In this document: in pieces, positions 18,053 to 26,717 of the stretch
Position numbering within the stretch: position 1 is the stretch's first letter
Layout of the letters: each line of letters opens with the position of its first letter
Translations under genes and position numbers: made by a program
Notes under the pieces: model-generated
Seen by the model: only the letters and a program-made list of their open reading frames with translations
Told to the model about the DNA's origin: nothing
The model's database searches: none
NCBI GenBank assembly: GCA_024103425.1
Contig: JAGFIS010000047.1
Span: forward strand, 1-64,000
Direction of reading: 5' to 3'
Source of the DNA: Chitinophagaceae bacterium
GTDB lineage: Bacteria > Bacteroidota > Bacteroidia > Chitinophagales > Chitinophagaceae
Length of the DNA: 64,000 nt

Positions 18053-18158
18053 TGTATCAAAAGCGTACACTATTGTTTTGGAAACGGACACCCGGCAGGT
18101 ACAAAGATTCAACAAAATGCTGATTATCAACCTGATAGTAATCGGCACCCCTATTGCA
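18053..18158 (+). promoter_or_regulatory. Sigma-54-type promoter module of the ATPase-TolC operon
   Basis: Box 1 TGTATCAAAAGCGTACAC is at 18053-18070 and box 2 TGTTTTGGAAACGGACAC at 18074-18091. The dyad CTGATTATCAA is at 18120-18130. The best -24/-12 match of the set, CGGCACCCCTATTGCA, is at 18143-18158 (GG-N10-GC). The ATG is at 18189. Confidence 0.8.
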
Positions 18159-18188
18159 CCAAATGGGTAAACAAAACTATTATAGTCC

Positions 18189-18863
18189 ATGCTCTCTCTC
18201 AGTAAAATCTATAAATGGGTAAACCAGGGGATTAACCGCACTTTTCTGCTCAAGGATATTAATCTGGAAGTGAAGGAAGGGGAATTCATCACTATCATGG
18301 GGCCATCAGGCGCAGGAAAGTCCACACTACTCAATATTATAGGCATGCTGGATACTCCCAACGAAGGGAGCTATACCTTCATGGGTGAAGAGGTGTTTTC
18401 ACTGAAAGAAAAGCAACGTGCACAACTGTTCAAAACTCATATCGGTTTTGTATTTCAGGCATATCATTTAATTGATGATCTGACAGTGTATGAAAACCTG
18501 GAGACACCCTTAATATATCAAAATATCAAAAGTTCCGAGCGAAAATCAATGGTAGCTGACATGCTCGATCGATTCCGGATAGTAGCTAAGAAAGATCTCT
18601 TCCCTTCCCAGCTCTCCGGCGGGCAGCAGCAACTTACCGGCATTGCACGTGCTCTCATCATTAAACCCAAAATCATCCTGGCCGATGAACCTACCGGCAA
18701 TCTGAACTCCAAACAGGGTGAAGAAATCATGGAAATATTCAGAGAGCTGAATAAGGAAGGTGTCACTATCATCCAGGTAACGCACTCAGAGAAAAATGCC
18801 GAATACGGAAATAAAATCATTAACCTTTTGGATGGACGAATTGAATCTATTAAAGAGCACTGA
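18189..18863 (+). CDS. ABC transporter ATP-binding protein (MacB/LolD-type)
   Basis: 224-residue nucleotide-binding subunit. Walker A is GPSGAGKST (38-46), the Q-loop FVFQAYHL near 90, the signature LSGGQQQ (about 142), Walker [11 protein letters not shown] near 162-171, and the H-loop THS near 198. After the signature the sequence is QLTGIARAL, where most relatives have QRVAIARAL. It is the only transporter ATPase near five MacB/FtsX permeases, so it may energise several or all of them. The next gene encodes a TolC-type channel 12 bp downstream, so this is an ATPase-channel operon. No periplasmic adaptor (HlyD type) is present in the window. Confidence 0.93.
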   Translation: MLSLSKIYKWVNQGINRTFLLKDINLEVKEGEFITIMGPSGAGKSTLLNIIGMLDTPNEGSYTFMGEEVFSLKEKQRAQLFKTHIGFVFQAYHLIDDLTVYENLETPLIYQNIKSSERKSMVADMLDRFRIVAKKDLFPSQLSGGQQQLTGIARALIIKPKIILADEPTGNLNSKQGEEIMEIFRELNKEGVTIIQVTHSEKNAEYGNKIINLLDGRIESIKEH

Positions 18864-18875
18864 TAAATTTTTAAG

Positions 18876-20294
18876 TTGATGAAATCTTATGTTATCACGG
18901 TGTTGCTGTCAGGACTTTTTTTTACTGCGACAGCACAGACAAAGCTTACCCTGCAACAGGCAATAGAACTGGGCATCAGGAACAACGCGGATGTATTACA
19001 CTCAGGCCTTGCTGCCGAACGGTCATCTGTATTGTGGAAACAATCCAGAATGAGCAGGCTTCCCAATCTGAATGCTTCAGTAAATCAAGGTAATAATTAT
19101 GGTAAAAGTATTGACCCATTCACCAATACATTTATTGACCGGAAAGTAACCTATGGCAGCTATGGTGCCAATACCAATATCCTGCTGTTTAATGGGCTTT
19201 CACTACAAAATGAAATCAAATCAAATAAACTGGGGTTAGAAGCATCCGAGATGGAACTTCAGCAGGCAAAAGATAATCTTACCATCAACATTATCCTCGC
19301 CTACCTGCAGGTATTGAGTGCACAGGACGTGCTGAAGCAGGTACAGGAACAGGTACTGGTTACCAAAAACCAGGTAGATCGCCTGGCATTGCTGAATAAT
19401 GAAGGAGCAATCTCGCCTTCTGACTATTACGATCTAAAAGGTCAGTTTGCCAGCGAACAGGTAAGCATAGCTGATAGCAAAGCCAACGTAGAAGCGGCCA
19501 GATTATCCCTATCTCAACTCCTTAATATTCCCTATAGGAAAGATATGGAAGTAGTACCCCTGCCCGAAGAGAATATCTCTTCTGCAAATAACCCGGCTCC
19601 CGAAGAAGTATATGACATCGCATTACAACACCTCGCTGCAATAAAGGCTGCCGGCCTGCGCACACAGAGTGCAGAAAAAAATATCCGATCGATAAGAGGA
19701 AGACTACTCCCCTCATTGTCATTTGGAGGAAGCATGAGCACCAACTATTCCAGTGCTGCATCTATCAGCGAATACATTAACTCCACTGTGGCCGCATCGT
19801 CTGATTATGTTGATGTAGGAGGCACTCAATATCCGGTTTATAAAAATCAGGACCACTATGCCAACCGCAAACTTAAATTTGGGAACCAGCTAAATAACAA
19901 CATGTTTTATACGCTGAACCTTGGACTAAGTATCCCATTATTCAACGGGTCTAATGTAAGAAGCCAGATAAAACTGGCTGAAATAAACCTGAGAAGCGCC
20001 GAATTGCAGGAACAGCAAACTAAAACACTTTTGCAACAAGCTATTGAACGAGCCTATCTCAGCCTCGTAACCTCATCCGACAAATATCAGCTACTGCTCG
20101 GTCAGGTAAAGTCATTTGAAGAATCGTTCCGCATTGCTGAGGTGAAATTCAATGAAGGTGTTATCACTTCTGTCGACTTTCTGGTTGCCAAAAACAATCT
20201 GGACCGGGCTAAGAGTAACCTGATTATCTCGAAATACGACTTCTTACTGCGCAAGAAAATATTGAGCTACTACGAAGGGAAGCCTATGTGGTAA
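18876..20294 (+). CDS. TolC-family outer membrane efflux protein
   Basis: 472 residues with a signal peptide ([21 protein letters not shown]) and two OEP repeats. [17 protein letters not shown] opens the first; long helical stretches with alanine/glutamine heptads (about 100-190 and 365-460) form the expected periplasmic tunnel. It assembles as a trimer spanning outer membrane and periplasm. Co-transcription with the ATPase and the shared regulatory module place it as the exit duct for the permease family here. Its stop lies 61 bp from the convergent dcd gene, with no clear terminator. Confidence 0.92.
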   Translation: MMKSYVITVLLSGLFFTATAQTKLTLQQAIELGIRNNADVLHSGLAAERSSVLWKQSRMSRLPNLNASVNQGNNYGKSIDPFTNTFIDRKVTYGSYGANTNILLFNGLSLQNEIKSNKLGLEASEMELQQAKDNLTINIILAYLQVLSAQDVLKQVQEQVLVTKNQVDRLALLNNEGAISPSDYYDLKGQFASEQVSIADSKANVEAARLSLSQLLNIPYRKDMEVVPLPEENISSANNPAPEEVYDIALQHLAAIKAAGLRTQSAEKNIRSIRGRLLPSLSFGGSMSTNYSSAASISEYINSTVAASSDYVDVGGTQYPVYKNQDHYANRKLKFGNQLNNNMFYTLNLGLSIPLFNGSNVRSQIKLAEINLRSAELQEQQTKTLLQQAIERAYLSLVTSSDKYQLLLGQVKSFEESFRIAEVKFNEGVITSVDFLVAKNNLDRAKSNLIISKYDFLLRKKILSYYEGKPMW

Positions 20295-20354
20295 TGAGGC
20301 TTTAAGTTATCTTACCGTGACCTTATCTTTACCCGTCATTCGTGCTTTCGACTT

Positions 20355-20891
20355 CTAAAACGAATTCTTCCACATCATACTTTCTACCGGCCTGTCGGGT
20401 TGATGGCTGTATTTAGCCCCTTTCTTTTTATCATACGCGATTGACACTTCGCCTTCGAGTGGGAAGTAGATCAACTGGCCTATGGGCATTCCCCAATAAA
20501 TTCTCACAGGCACTTTGCAGCTAATCTCCAGTGTCCAGTGCCCACAGAATCCGATATCTCCCTTACCGGCAGTGGCATGGATATCAATACCAAGCCGGCC
20601 GGTGGATGATTTGCCCTCAAGAAACGGTACATGGTGATGTGTTTCGGTATATTCCAGTGTGACACCCAGATACAACTGATCAGGCTGCAACACAAACCCC
20701 TCATCGGGAATTTCAAAATGAGCTACTTCATTATGCCTCTTAGCGTCGAGCACTGCGTCCTTGTAAACGGCCAGATGCTTCCCCAAATGCACGTCATAAC
20801 TATTACTTCCCAGTTTCGTCCTGTCCCACGGAGTGATTACAATACTACCCTTCTCTACCTCCTCCAGAATACGTGTATCCGATAAAATCAT
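20355..20891 (-). CDS. dcd: dCTP deaminase
   Basis: 178 residues. It deaminates dCTP to dUTP, supplying the dUMP route to thymidylate. Family segments are visible: an N-terminal ILSDTRILEEVEKGSI, KLGSNSYDVHLG, GKSSTGRLGIDIHATAG, then GDIGFCGHWTLEI, whose glutamate corresponds to the catalytic residue. The length is close to the bacterial enzyme (about 190). It is divergent from the phosphopantetheinyl transferase across a 40-bp gap. Whether it also hydrolyses dUTP cannot be told. Confidence 0.93.
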   Translation of the reverse strand: MILSDTRILEEVEKGSIVITPWDRTKLGSNSYDVHLGKHLAVYKDAVLDAKRHNEVAHFEIPDEGFVLQPDQLYLGVTLEYTETHHHVPFLEGKSSTGRLGIDIHATAGKGDIGFCGHWTLEISCKVPVRIYWGMPIGQLIYFPLEGEVSIAYDKKKGAKYSHQPDRPVESMMWKNSF

Positions 20892-20931
20892 TTATTTGCA
20901 CCAATTTAGTTCCTGCAAACATAAGAGAAGT

Positions 20932-21573
20932 ATGCCTTTGTTTTATACACAGAATATCAACGAAACCACAAGGCTGGCGATCTGGCATATAACAGAGACG
21001 GAAGACTTCTTCAGAAAGATTTACATCCCCATTACCGAAATATCACATCCGCATAAACGGTTGCAACATCTTGCCGGCAGATTCTTATTACAGTTGCTCG
21101 ATTCCAAATTTCCCGTCAACAAAATTCATTTAGACGGACGCAGGCCATTTTTGCCCGATAATTCGCGATACTTCTCTATTTCTCATTGTGGCGATTATGC
21201 GGCAGCCATCCTCAGCAAAGACACACCTGTGGGGATAGATGTAGAATTAGTAACGCCCAAACTGCAACTGCTTGAGAAAAAATTTCTAACCGAACAGGAA
21301 CAAAAGCTTATTAAAGGAAATGATAGCTCAACGTCTCTGAAACGGCTGACTTCCTGCTGGAGCGCTAAGGAAAGTATGTTTAAATGGTACATACTCGGCA
21401 ATGTAGACTTTAGAAAGGATATGATTATTACCTCCTACACAGAGAATGGAGATAAGGCGGGAAAGATTACTGCCATCTTCGGTAAAGAGTTAAATACTAA
21501 TTGCGATATTGAATATCGTTTTTTCGACGATCTGTGCCTGGCCTGGTTGTGCAGGGAAAAACCTTACCATTAA
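20932..21573 (+). CDS. 4'-phosphopantetheinyl transferase superfamily protein
   Basis: 213 residues from the ATG at 20932; a longer in-frame start at 20833 would overlap dcd and adds no domain sequence. The Sfp/AcpS-type motifs are visible: GIDVELV (about 97-103) and WSAKESMFKWY (about 143-153), which bind Mg-CoA. It transfers the 4'-phosphopantetheine arm to carrier proteins. No synthase cluster is nearby, so it may serve acyl carrier protein or a cluster elsewhere. Confidence 0.88.
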   Translation: MPLFYTQNINETTRLAIWHITETEDFFRKIYIPITEISHPHKRLQHLAGRFLLQLLDSKFPVNKIHLDGRRPFLPDNSRYFSISHCGDYAAAILSKDTPVGIDVELVTPKLQLLEKKFLTEQEQKLIKGNDSSTSLKRLTSCWSAKESMFKWYILGNVDFRKDMIITSYTENGDKAGKITAIFGKELNTNCDIEYRFFDDLCLAWLCREKPYH

Positions 21574-21586
21574 AATCCCTATTCAT

Positions 21587-21616
21587 AAAAAAAGAAAGCC
21601 CCTTCCGGAGCTTTCT
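21587..21616 (-). terminator. Intrinsic terminator of the Yip1-like gene
   Basis: Read on the minus strand, AGAAAGCTCC pairs with GGGGCTTTCT across a GGAA loop, followed by seven Ts. Confidence 0.82.
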
Positions 21617-21653
21617 CATATCAACAATAACATTTCCGGCTAACCGGCTGTAC

Positions 21654-22268
21654 TCAATTAAATAAGGAATCTACATTGGGGACAGGCATGCTCAAACCAA
21701 ATAATCCCATAAATATCTTACCCATCACAAAACCAACCAATATAAATACAACAAACATCACGATCAGTGAAACCACAAAATAGGAGGTATGCTGTGCCTT
21801 AGGCGTTTTCTTCATTATTGCCAAACCGACATATAACAGGTAAAATCCATAGAGGCTGAACAAGCTTCCAATCCAGGCTATAGAAGGTAATATAGCCAGA
21901 ATTCCTCCTACCCATGCGGGAGTATATGCATATGCCGTCAATTGGACAGATTTATTCATGTTTTTCTCAGAGCCGAAACTCGGAGCCAGCATATCAATGA
22001 CCCAGGCACTCACCAACACACCAACAATTGCCCCAAACAGAGCACTTAACGCATAATATAGACCCCAGTTTATACCCCCCAGCTTCATTCCAAAAGTGTT
22101 ATAGCCGATAAGCCCGTAACCGATAAAAGAAGCTACTGCAGCTACTGCTGCCAGCGGAATAACATATTTTTTTAGGATGTCCTGTGTTGTTGTACTCTCA
22201 TTGTCAATTACTACCCATTCCGACTTGGGATTGACAATGATATTTTTAACTCGATCGATTAAGTTCAT
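21654..22268 (-). CDS. Yip1-family membrane protein
   Basis: 204 residues from the ATG at 22268 (a TTG two codons upstream is less likely). A short N-terminal amphipathic part (NLIDRVKNIIVNPKSEW, a Yip1-family hallmark) precedes about five membrane segments. An integral inner-membrane protein of unknown function. It is divergent from yajQ and convergent with the phosphopantetheinyl transferase gene, with its own terminator. Confidence 0.85.
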   Translation of the reverse strand: MNLIDRVKNIIVNPKSEWVVIDNESTTTQDILKKYVIPLAAVAAVASFIGYGLIGYNTFGMKLGGINWGLYYALSALFGAIVGVLVSAWVIDMLAPSFGSEKNMNKSVQLTAYAYTPAWVGGILAILPSIAWIGSLFSLYGFYLLYVGLAIMKKTPKAQHTSYFVVSLIVMFVVFILVGFVMGKIFMGLFGLSMPVPNVDSLFN

Positions 22269-22406
22269 AGTCAAAAGTTTTGGTGGTTAAAGAATGAGTA
22301 ATAAATATATAATTTTTCACAGATATTCCATTAAGAATTTAAAAATGTTCCTGTTTTATATCTCATTTTTTACGCATATCGCAGGCAGTTTGCCCTGATC
22401 ATTTGC

Positions 22407-22414
22407 TAACTTTG
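22407..22414 (+). promoter_or_regulatory. -7 box of yajQ
   Basis: TAACTTTG matches the Bacteroidota TAnnTTTG element, 17 nt before the ATG. A TTTG lies only 14 nt upstream, shorter than usual, so the -33 element is uncertain. Confidence 0.5.
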
Positions 22415-22431
22415 AAAAAAATATAAATACC

Positions 22432-22923
22432 ATGCCTTCATTCGATCTTGTCAGCAACGTTGATATTCAAACACTGGATAATGCAGTGAATACAACTAAC
22501 AAGGAAATCACCAACCGGTATGACTTTAAAGGAAGCCATGTGGTGATCGACCTCAATAAAAAGGATTTTATCCTGAACCTTGAAGCAGACAGCGAGATGA
22601 AGCTGAAGCAAATTATTGATGTGCTGATCAGCAAAACAATGAGGCAGGGTCTGGCCGCAGAAATCTATGATTTGAGCAAGGAGCCTGTTCCCAGCGGGAA
22701 GATTGTTAAACAAACTATTCCCGTTAAAAACGGGATTAAACAGGAAGATGCCAAGAAAATAGTCAAGTTAATTAAGGATGGCGGATTCAAGGTGCAGGCC
22801 TCTATAATGGACGATATGGTGAGGGTTACCTCTAAAAAAATCGACGAACTGCAGGCTGTGATTCAAGCCTCTAAAGGGTGGAACCTGGGGATAGCCTTCC
22901 AATATATCAACATGAGGAACTGA
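22432..22923 (+). CDS. yajQ: YajQ-family nucleotide-binding protein
   Basis: 163 residues, the family's full length. It starts MPSFDLVSNVDIQTLDNAVN and has the conserved NRYDFKGS and KQTIPVKNGIKQEDAKKI segments and a C-terminal FQYINMRN. The fold is two RRM-like halves. Relatives bind cyclic di-GMP or RNA; which applies here is unknown. Cytoplasmic and apparently monocistronic. Confidence 0.95.
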   Translation: MPSFDLVSNVDIQTLDNAVNTTNKEITNRYDFKGSHVVIDLNKKDFILNLEADSEMKLKQIIDVLISKTMRQGLAAEIYDLSKEPVPSGKIVKQTIPVKNGIKQEDAKKIVKLIKDGGFKVQASIMDDMVRVTSKKIDELQAVIQASKGWNLGIAFQYINMRN

Positions 22924-23077
22924 TTTCATCAGACCCGGATGCCTATATCACAGCTAAAAAAGATTTTTCTTTTGAGCCCAAAAATGAGGGTATCTTAATT
23001 GTTTTTATTACCTTTGCCGTCCTAAAAATATTACATGGAGACCCTGTGCGGTTAGCCATGTTGAAAATCAAGCAATT

Positions 23078-23329
23078 ATGAAAAAGAATATTCATCCTGA
23101 GAATTACAGATTCGTTGTTTTCCGTGACATGAGTAACGGTGACTCTTTCCTGAGCCGCTCTACTGCTACCAGCAAGGAAACCGTAGTATGGGAAGACGGA
23201 AACGAATATCCGGTTATCAAGTTGGAGATTTCCAACACATCACATCCGTTCTACACAGGTAAAAATGTACTGGTAGATACTGCCGGAAGAATTGATAAGT
23301 TCAGAAAGCGTTATGAAAAGAAAAAATAA
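23078..23329 (+). CDS. rpmE2: 50S ribosomal protein L31 type B
   Basis: 83 residues. [41 protein letters not shown] and the basic end RKRYEKKK identify the type B form. It lacks the zinc-binding cysteines of type A L31, so it does not need zinc. A terminator follows within 20 bp. Confidence 0.96.
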   Translation: MKKNIHPENYRFVVFRDMSNGDSFLSRSTATSKETVVWEDGNEYPVIKLEISNTSHPFYTGKNVLVDTAGRIDKFRKRYEKKK

Positions 23330-23347
23330 ACGGACTCCCGTCAATTG

Positions 23348-23377
23348 ATCCTCTGTACTTCACAGAGGATTTTTTTT
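23348..23377 (+). terminator. Intrinsic terminator after L31
   Basis: ATCCTCTGT (23348-23356) pairs with ACAGAGGAT (23362-23370), followed by seven Ts. It isolates L31 from the GlmU-like gene. Confidence 0.9.
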
Positions 23378-23402
23378 GCCCGATAATGAATATTTTCGCC
23401 TT

Positions 23403-24428
23403 ATGACCATTCTGCTGGATGATATTACAGTTTCAAAAGATTTATATCCCTTCGGCCAGGTTAACAGTATCGCACATATCCGCATAGGGATGATGACTAT
23501 CCTGGAGCGGTGGCAACTCTTTTTTAAACAGGTGCTGCTGAAGTCTGAAAAACCCCCTCATCACAGTAAGACAATCACTTTCCCGGCCAATATTGTTCCC
23601 TCACACGATATGCTGAAAGCGCTTGCCGCCGGTAACCGACGCAACGAAGAGATATTTGTGACACTCAATAACGCGGCCGACATATTTAAATTCAACGACT
23701 GGGTACTGCGTCAGGATTTTGAGATGCTGACAGAAAACAGGGAATCACAACCAATACCCGCACACGTTCAGGCTAAAACACCGGAAAACATTTTCATTGA
23801 AGAAAATGCAGACATAGAATTTTGCTACATCAATGCCGAGGCGGGGCCTGTTTACATTTCTGAAGGAGCGACCATTATGCAAGGATCAATGTTGCGCGGA
23901 CCGCTCTTTATAGGGAAAAACAGTTTGATAAAGATGGGGGCAAAGATTTATGGGGCAACAACAATCGGTCCGGCTTGTCTTGCCGGAGGAGAAATCAAAA
24001 ACTCCGTGATCATGGGATTCTCCAACAAGGCACACGACGGATACCTTGGTGATTCCGTAATTGGCGAATGGTGTAACCTTGGCGCAGGAACGAGTAACAG
24101 CAACCTGAAGAATAATGCCGGAGAGATTACGCTCAACATCCCAACCTTCAGCGAACCTATAAAGGCAGGAATGAAGTGTGGTTTGCTGATGGGCGATTAC
24201 AGCCGCAGTGCCATCAATACCTCATTTAACACCGGAACAGTTACAGGAATCAGTTGTAATATCTACGGGGCACCACCGGAGAAGTATATCCCCAATTTCT
24301 CGTGGGGCACAGAAAAATATGAGTTAGAAAAAGCACTTCGCGATATAGATAACTGGAAAAAACTAAAAGGGTTTGATATTACACCCTTCGAAAAAGAAAA
24401 AATTCAAAAACTTTATAACGAATCATGA
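23403..24428 (+). CDS. GlmU-like sugar nucleotidyltransferase/acyltransferase
   Basis: 341 residues from the ATG at 23403; a TTG at 23376 lies in the terminator and is rejected. The N-terminal third is a reduced nucleotidyltransferase-like domain (MTILLDDITVSKDLYPFGQV). From about 140 on there are left-handed beta-helix hexapeptide turns (EGATIMQGSMLRGPLFIGKN) and a C-terminal NTGTVTGISCNIYG. It resembles the Bacteroidota alternative GlmU group, thought to acetylate glucosamine-1-P and form UDP-GlcNAc. The substrate is inferred from family. A weak TATTTTCG box lies 4 nt before the ATG. It overlaps tpiA by 4 bp (ATGA). Confidence 0.85.
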   Translation: MTILLDDITVSKDLYPFGQVNSIAHIRIGMMTILERWQLFFKQVLLKSEKPPHHSKTITFPANIVPSHDMLKALAAGNRRNEEIFVTLNNAADIFKFNDWVLRQDFEMLTENRESQPIPAHVQAKTPENIFIEENADIEFCYINAEAGPVYISEGATIMQGSMLRGPLFIGKNSLIKMGAKIYGATTIGPACLAGGEIKNSVIMGFSNKAHDGYLGDSVIGEWCNLGAGTSNSNLKNNAGEITLNIPTFSEPIKAGMKCGLLMGDYSRSAINTSFNTGTVTGISCNIYGAPPEKYIPNFSWGTEKYELEKALRDIDNWKKLKGFDITPFEKEKIQKLYNES

Positions 24429-25186
24429 GAAGAAAAATAGCCGCTGCTAACTGGAAAATGAATTGTACGCTGCAGGAAGCAGAAGATTTGCTTAAAGCAC
24501 TCAATGAAAAGAACTTCAATCTGAAGGACAATCAACAGGTTATTATCGCAGTTCCTTTTCCGTACCTCCTTACTGCAAAACAAATATTGGGAGATAAACC
24601 CTCTTTTTACGTAGCTGCTCAAAATTGTTACAACAAAGTATGCGGTGCTTATACCGGAGAAGTGAGCGTAGCCATGCTTACCTCCTGTGGTGTGACGCAC
24701 GTGATACTGGGGCACAGTGAGCGCAGAGAATATTTCAATGAAACAAATAAAACGGTAGGACAGAAGGTCGAGCTGGTAATTGAAAACGGCATTACACCCA
24801 TCTTCTGTTGTGGAGAAGAGCTTTCGATAAGGGAAAGCGACGCCCATAACCGTTTCGTCGATTCCCAGATCAGAGAAGGTTTATTCCATCTGAGTCCCGA
24901 TGCTATGTCAAAAGTCATCATTGCCTATGAACCAATCTGGGCTATTGGCACAGGGAAAACTGCTACCGCCGATCAGGCGCAGGAGATGCACGCACACATC
25001 AGGAATATCATCAGAGGAAAATACGGAAATGAAATTGCCGACAACCTTACGATTCTCTATGGCGGCAGTGTGAAAGGTAGCAATGCTGTTGAACTCTTTT
25101 CCGAGCCAGATGTCGATGGCGGGCTTGTCGGAGGTGCTTCATTGAAGGCTGATGAATTTGAAATAATAATCAATTCACTCAGATAA
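24425..25186 (+). CDS. tpiA: Triosephosphate isomerase
   Basis: 253 residues. It interconverts dihydroxyacetone phosphate and glyceraldehyde-3-phosphate. N-K-catalytic start AANWKMN (residues 8-14), catalytic histidine in ILGHSERR (near 97), catalytic glutamate in AYEPIWAIGTGK (near 169), and phosphate loop YGGSVKGSN and GGLVGGASL. Full length for a bacterial enzyme. Its start overlaps the upstream GlmU-like gene by 4 bp, so the two are translationally coupled. Confidence 0.98.
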   Translation: MRRKIAAANWKMNCTLQEAEDLLKALNEKNFNLKDNQQVIIAVPFPYLLTAKQILGDKPSFYVAAQNCYNKVCGAYTGEVSVAMLTSCGVTHVILGHSERREYFNETNKTVGQKVELVIENGITPIFCCGEELSIRESDAHNRFVDSQIREGLFHLSPDAMSKVIIAYEPIWAIGTGKTATADQAQEMHAHIRNIIRGKYGNEIADNLTILYGGSVKGSNAVELFSEPDVDGGLVGGASLKADEFEIIINSLR

Positions 25187-25338
25187 CCGGGTTAGGATTA
25201 TCGCGCTCCGTACAAACATCAAATTTCGGATGATAGTAGCACAGAGTGTTAATCCTGTTTTAACAATAACCTGTCCCCGATTCTTTCTGAATTCTTTTTC
25301 AAATACGTATCTTTATTTTCCTTTTACCTTCTGATAGA

Positions 25339-26349
25339 ATGAAAAAAGCCCTGTTCCTGGTTCTGGTTTTTGTGATGATTTCAGGCTATAACTATGCTCA
25401 GGATCCGCATTTTTCTCAATTTTTTGCTTCACCATTGACACTGAATCCTGCACTCACGGGAAAATTTGACGGCACGGTGCGCGCAGCCGGTAACTACAGG
25501 AATCAGTGGCCCGCGCTGAACAATGTGTACACTACTTTCACTGCAAGTGCTGACCTGCAGATTATGAAAAAGCATATCCCTGAAACAGATACCTGGGGTA
25601 TCGGGATTCTTGCGTTGAAAGATCAGGCCGGTGGAGATATTCTAACCAATACTTATCTCGCTCTTTCAACCTCATATCACAAGTCGCTGGATGAAGATGG
25701 ATTTCAGCAAATAGGAATTGGCTTCCAGGGTACTTACGGACAAAAAAGGTTAGACCAGACCAAGTTGTATTTCGAAGATATGCTGACCCCTTTCGGATTC
25801 ACCGGTGTAACCCAGGAAGTGTTTTATACCCAAAACCTGAATGTCAATTATCTCGACATCAATGCCGGTATAATGTACTCAGGCTCTACTACGGGAGATA
25901 ACAACTTCTACATTGGCGCGTCAATGTATCACATCAACAGGCCGAAGGAAAGCTTTATGGGAGCGGATTGGAATATCGGCACACGTACTACCATCCACGC
26001 CGGAGGTTACTTCCCGGTTTCAGATCTCATCACACTCCACACAAGCGGAATTTTTCAGATTCAGAACCAGGCAACAGAAACTGTAATCGGTGCAGCTGCT
26101 GCAGCAGAAATTGATCCCGGCAGCGCAAATCCTTCTAACGTTTACTTCGGTTCGTGGTACCGGTTTGGTGATGCCCTGATTCCATACATCGGGCTTGAGT
26201 TCGCAGGATTCAGACTTGGTGCTACTTACGACATTAACCTTTCGAGCCTGAAAACAGCTTCACAAAGCAGAGGAGGAATGGAGCTCTCTCTTATTTATGT
26301 CCTCCGTCCGTACGAAGGCGGCAGAGGCATTCCTTGTCCGAAGTTCTAA
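25339..26349 (+). CDS. PorP/SprF-family type IX secretion membrane protein
   Basis: 336 residues with a signal peptide (cut near YAQ, residue 20) and the family opening DPHFSQFFASPLTLNPALTG. The rest is alternating beta-strands ending in a barrel-like IYVLRPYE segment. PorP/SprF proteins are outer-membrane components linked to type IX secretion, often anchoring a specific secreted or adhesin partner. No large adhesin lies next to it here, so its partner may be elsewhere. Confidence 0.93.
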   Translation: MKKALFLVLVFVMISGYNYAQDPHFSQFFASPLTLNPALTGKFDGTVRAAGNYRNQWPALNNVYTTFTASADLQIMKKHIPETDTWGIGILALKDQAGGDILTNTYLALSTSYHKSLDEDGFQQIGIGFQGTYGQKRLDQTKLYFEDMLTPFGFTGVTQEVFYTQNLNVNYLDINAGIMYSGSTTGDNNFYIGASMYHINRPKESFMGADWNIGTRTTIHAGGYFPVSDLITLHTSGIFQIQNQATETVIGAAAAAEIDPGSANPSNVYFGSWYRFGDALIPYIGLEFAGFRLGATYDINLSSLKTASQSRGGMELSLIYVLRPYEGGRGIPCPKF

Positions 26350-26387
26350 TTTCACAGTCGTTTATTACAGTAATATTACCGGGGGGC

Positions 26388-26717
26388 TTATACTCTGACG
26401 AACACACCTTCTTCAGTCGTTTTCACCGGATACGTTTTCAGAAAATACCCTTCATTCAGCGCGTCTCTACCGGTATTTAAATTGAACTTATAATAGTGAA
26501 CGCAGCAAACGATGTTACCTTTATTATCGATAAAACCTTCGCTTAAATTCCCGCCCGCATGAGGGCAACGGTTAGTACAAGCCTTTAATCCGGCTGCAGT
26601 ATTAATCACACAAATCTTCTTGCCCGCCACTTCAACAAGAGCTATTTTCTTTTCGTTAAATGGAATCGCCTCCACACTTTCAGAAACCTTGTACCACTCT
26701 CCCGTTTCTTTCATCAA
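26388..26717 (-). CDS. Rieske-type 2Fe-2S protein
   Basis: 109 residues forming one Rieske domain. The cluster ligands appear as CPHAGG (C-x-H, near 46-51) and CCVHYYKF (C-x2-H, near 71-78). There is no membrane segment or signal peptide, so it is probably a cytoplasmic ferredoxin-like subunit. The start overlaps the hflX stop by 4 bp, suggesting translational coupling, though no oxygenase or reductase partner is adjacent. Confidence 0.9.
   Translation of the reverse strand: MMKETGEWYKVSESVEAIPFNEKKIALVEVAGKKICVINTAAGLKACTNRCPHAGGNLSEGFIDNKGNIVCCVHYYKFNLNTGRDALNEGYFLKTYPVKTTEEGVFVRV

Noticed and set aside
20833..20931. Longer start for the phosphopantetheinyl transferase
   Set aside because: It would overlap the divergent dcd gene by about 60 bp, and the added residues do not resemble the family.
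22878..23081. 67-codon frame between yajQ and the L31 gene
   Set aside because: It overlaps the end of yajQ in another frame, and its composition and lack of a credible initiation site argue against coding.
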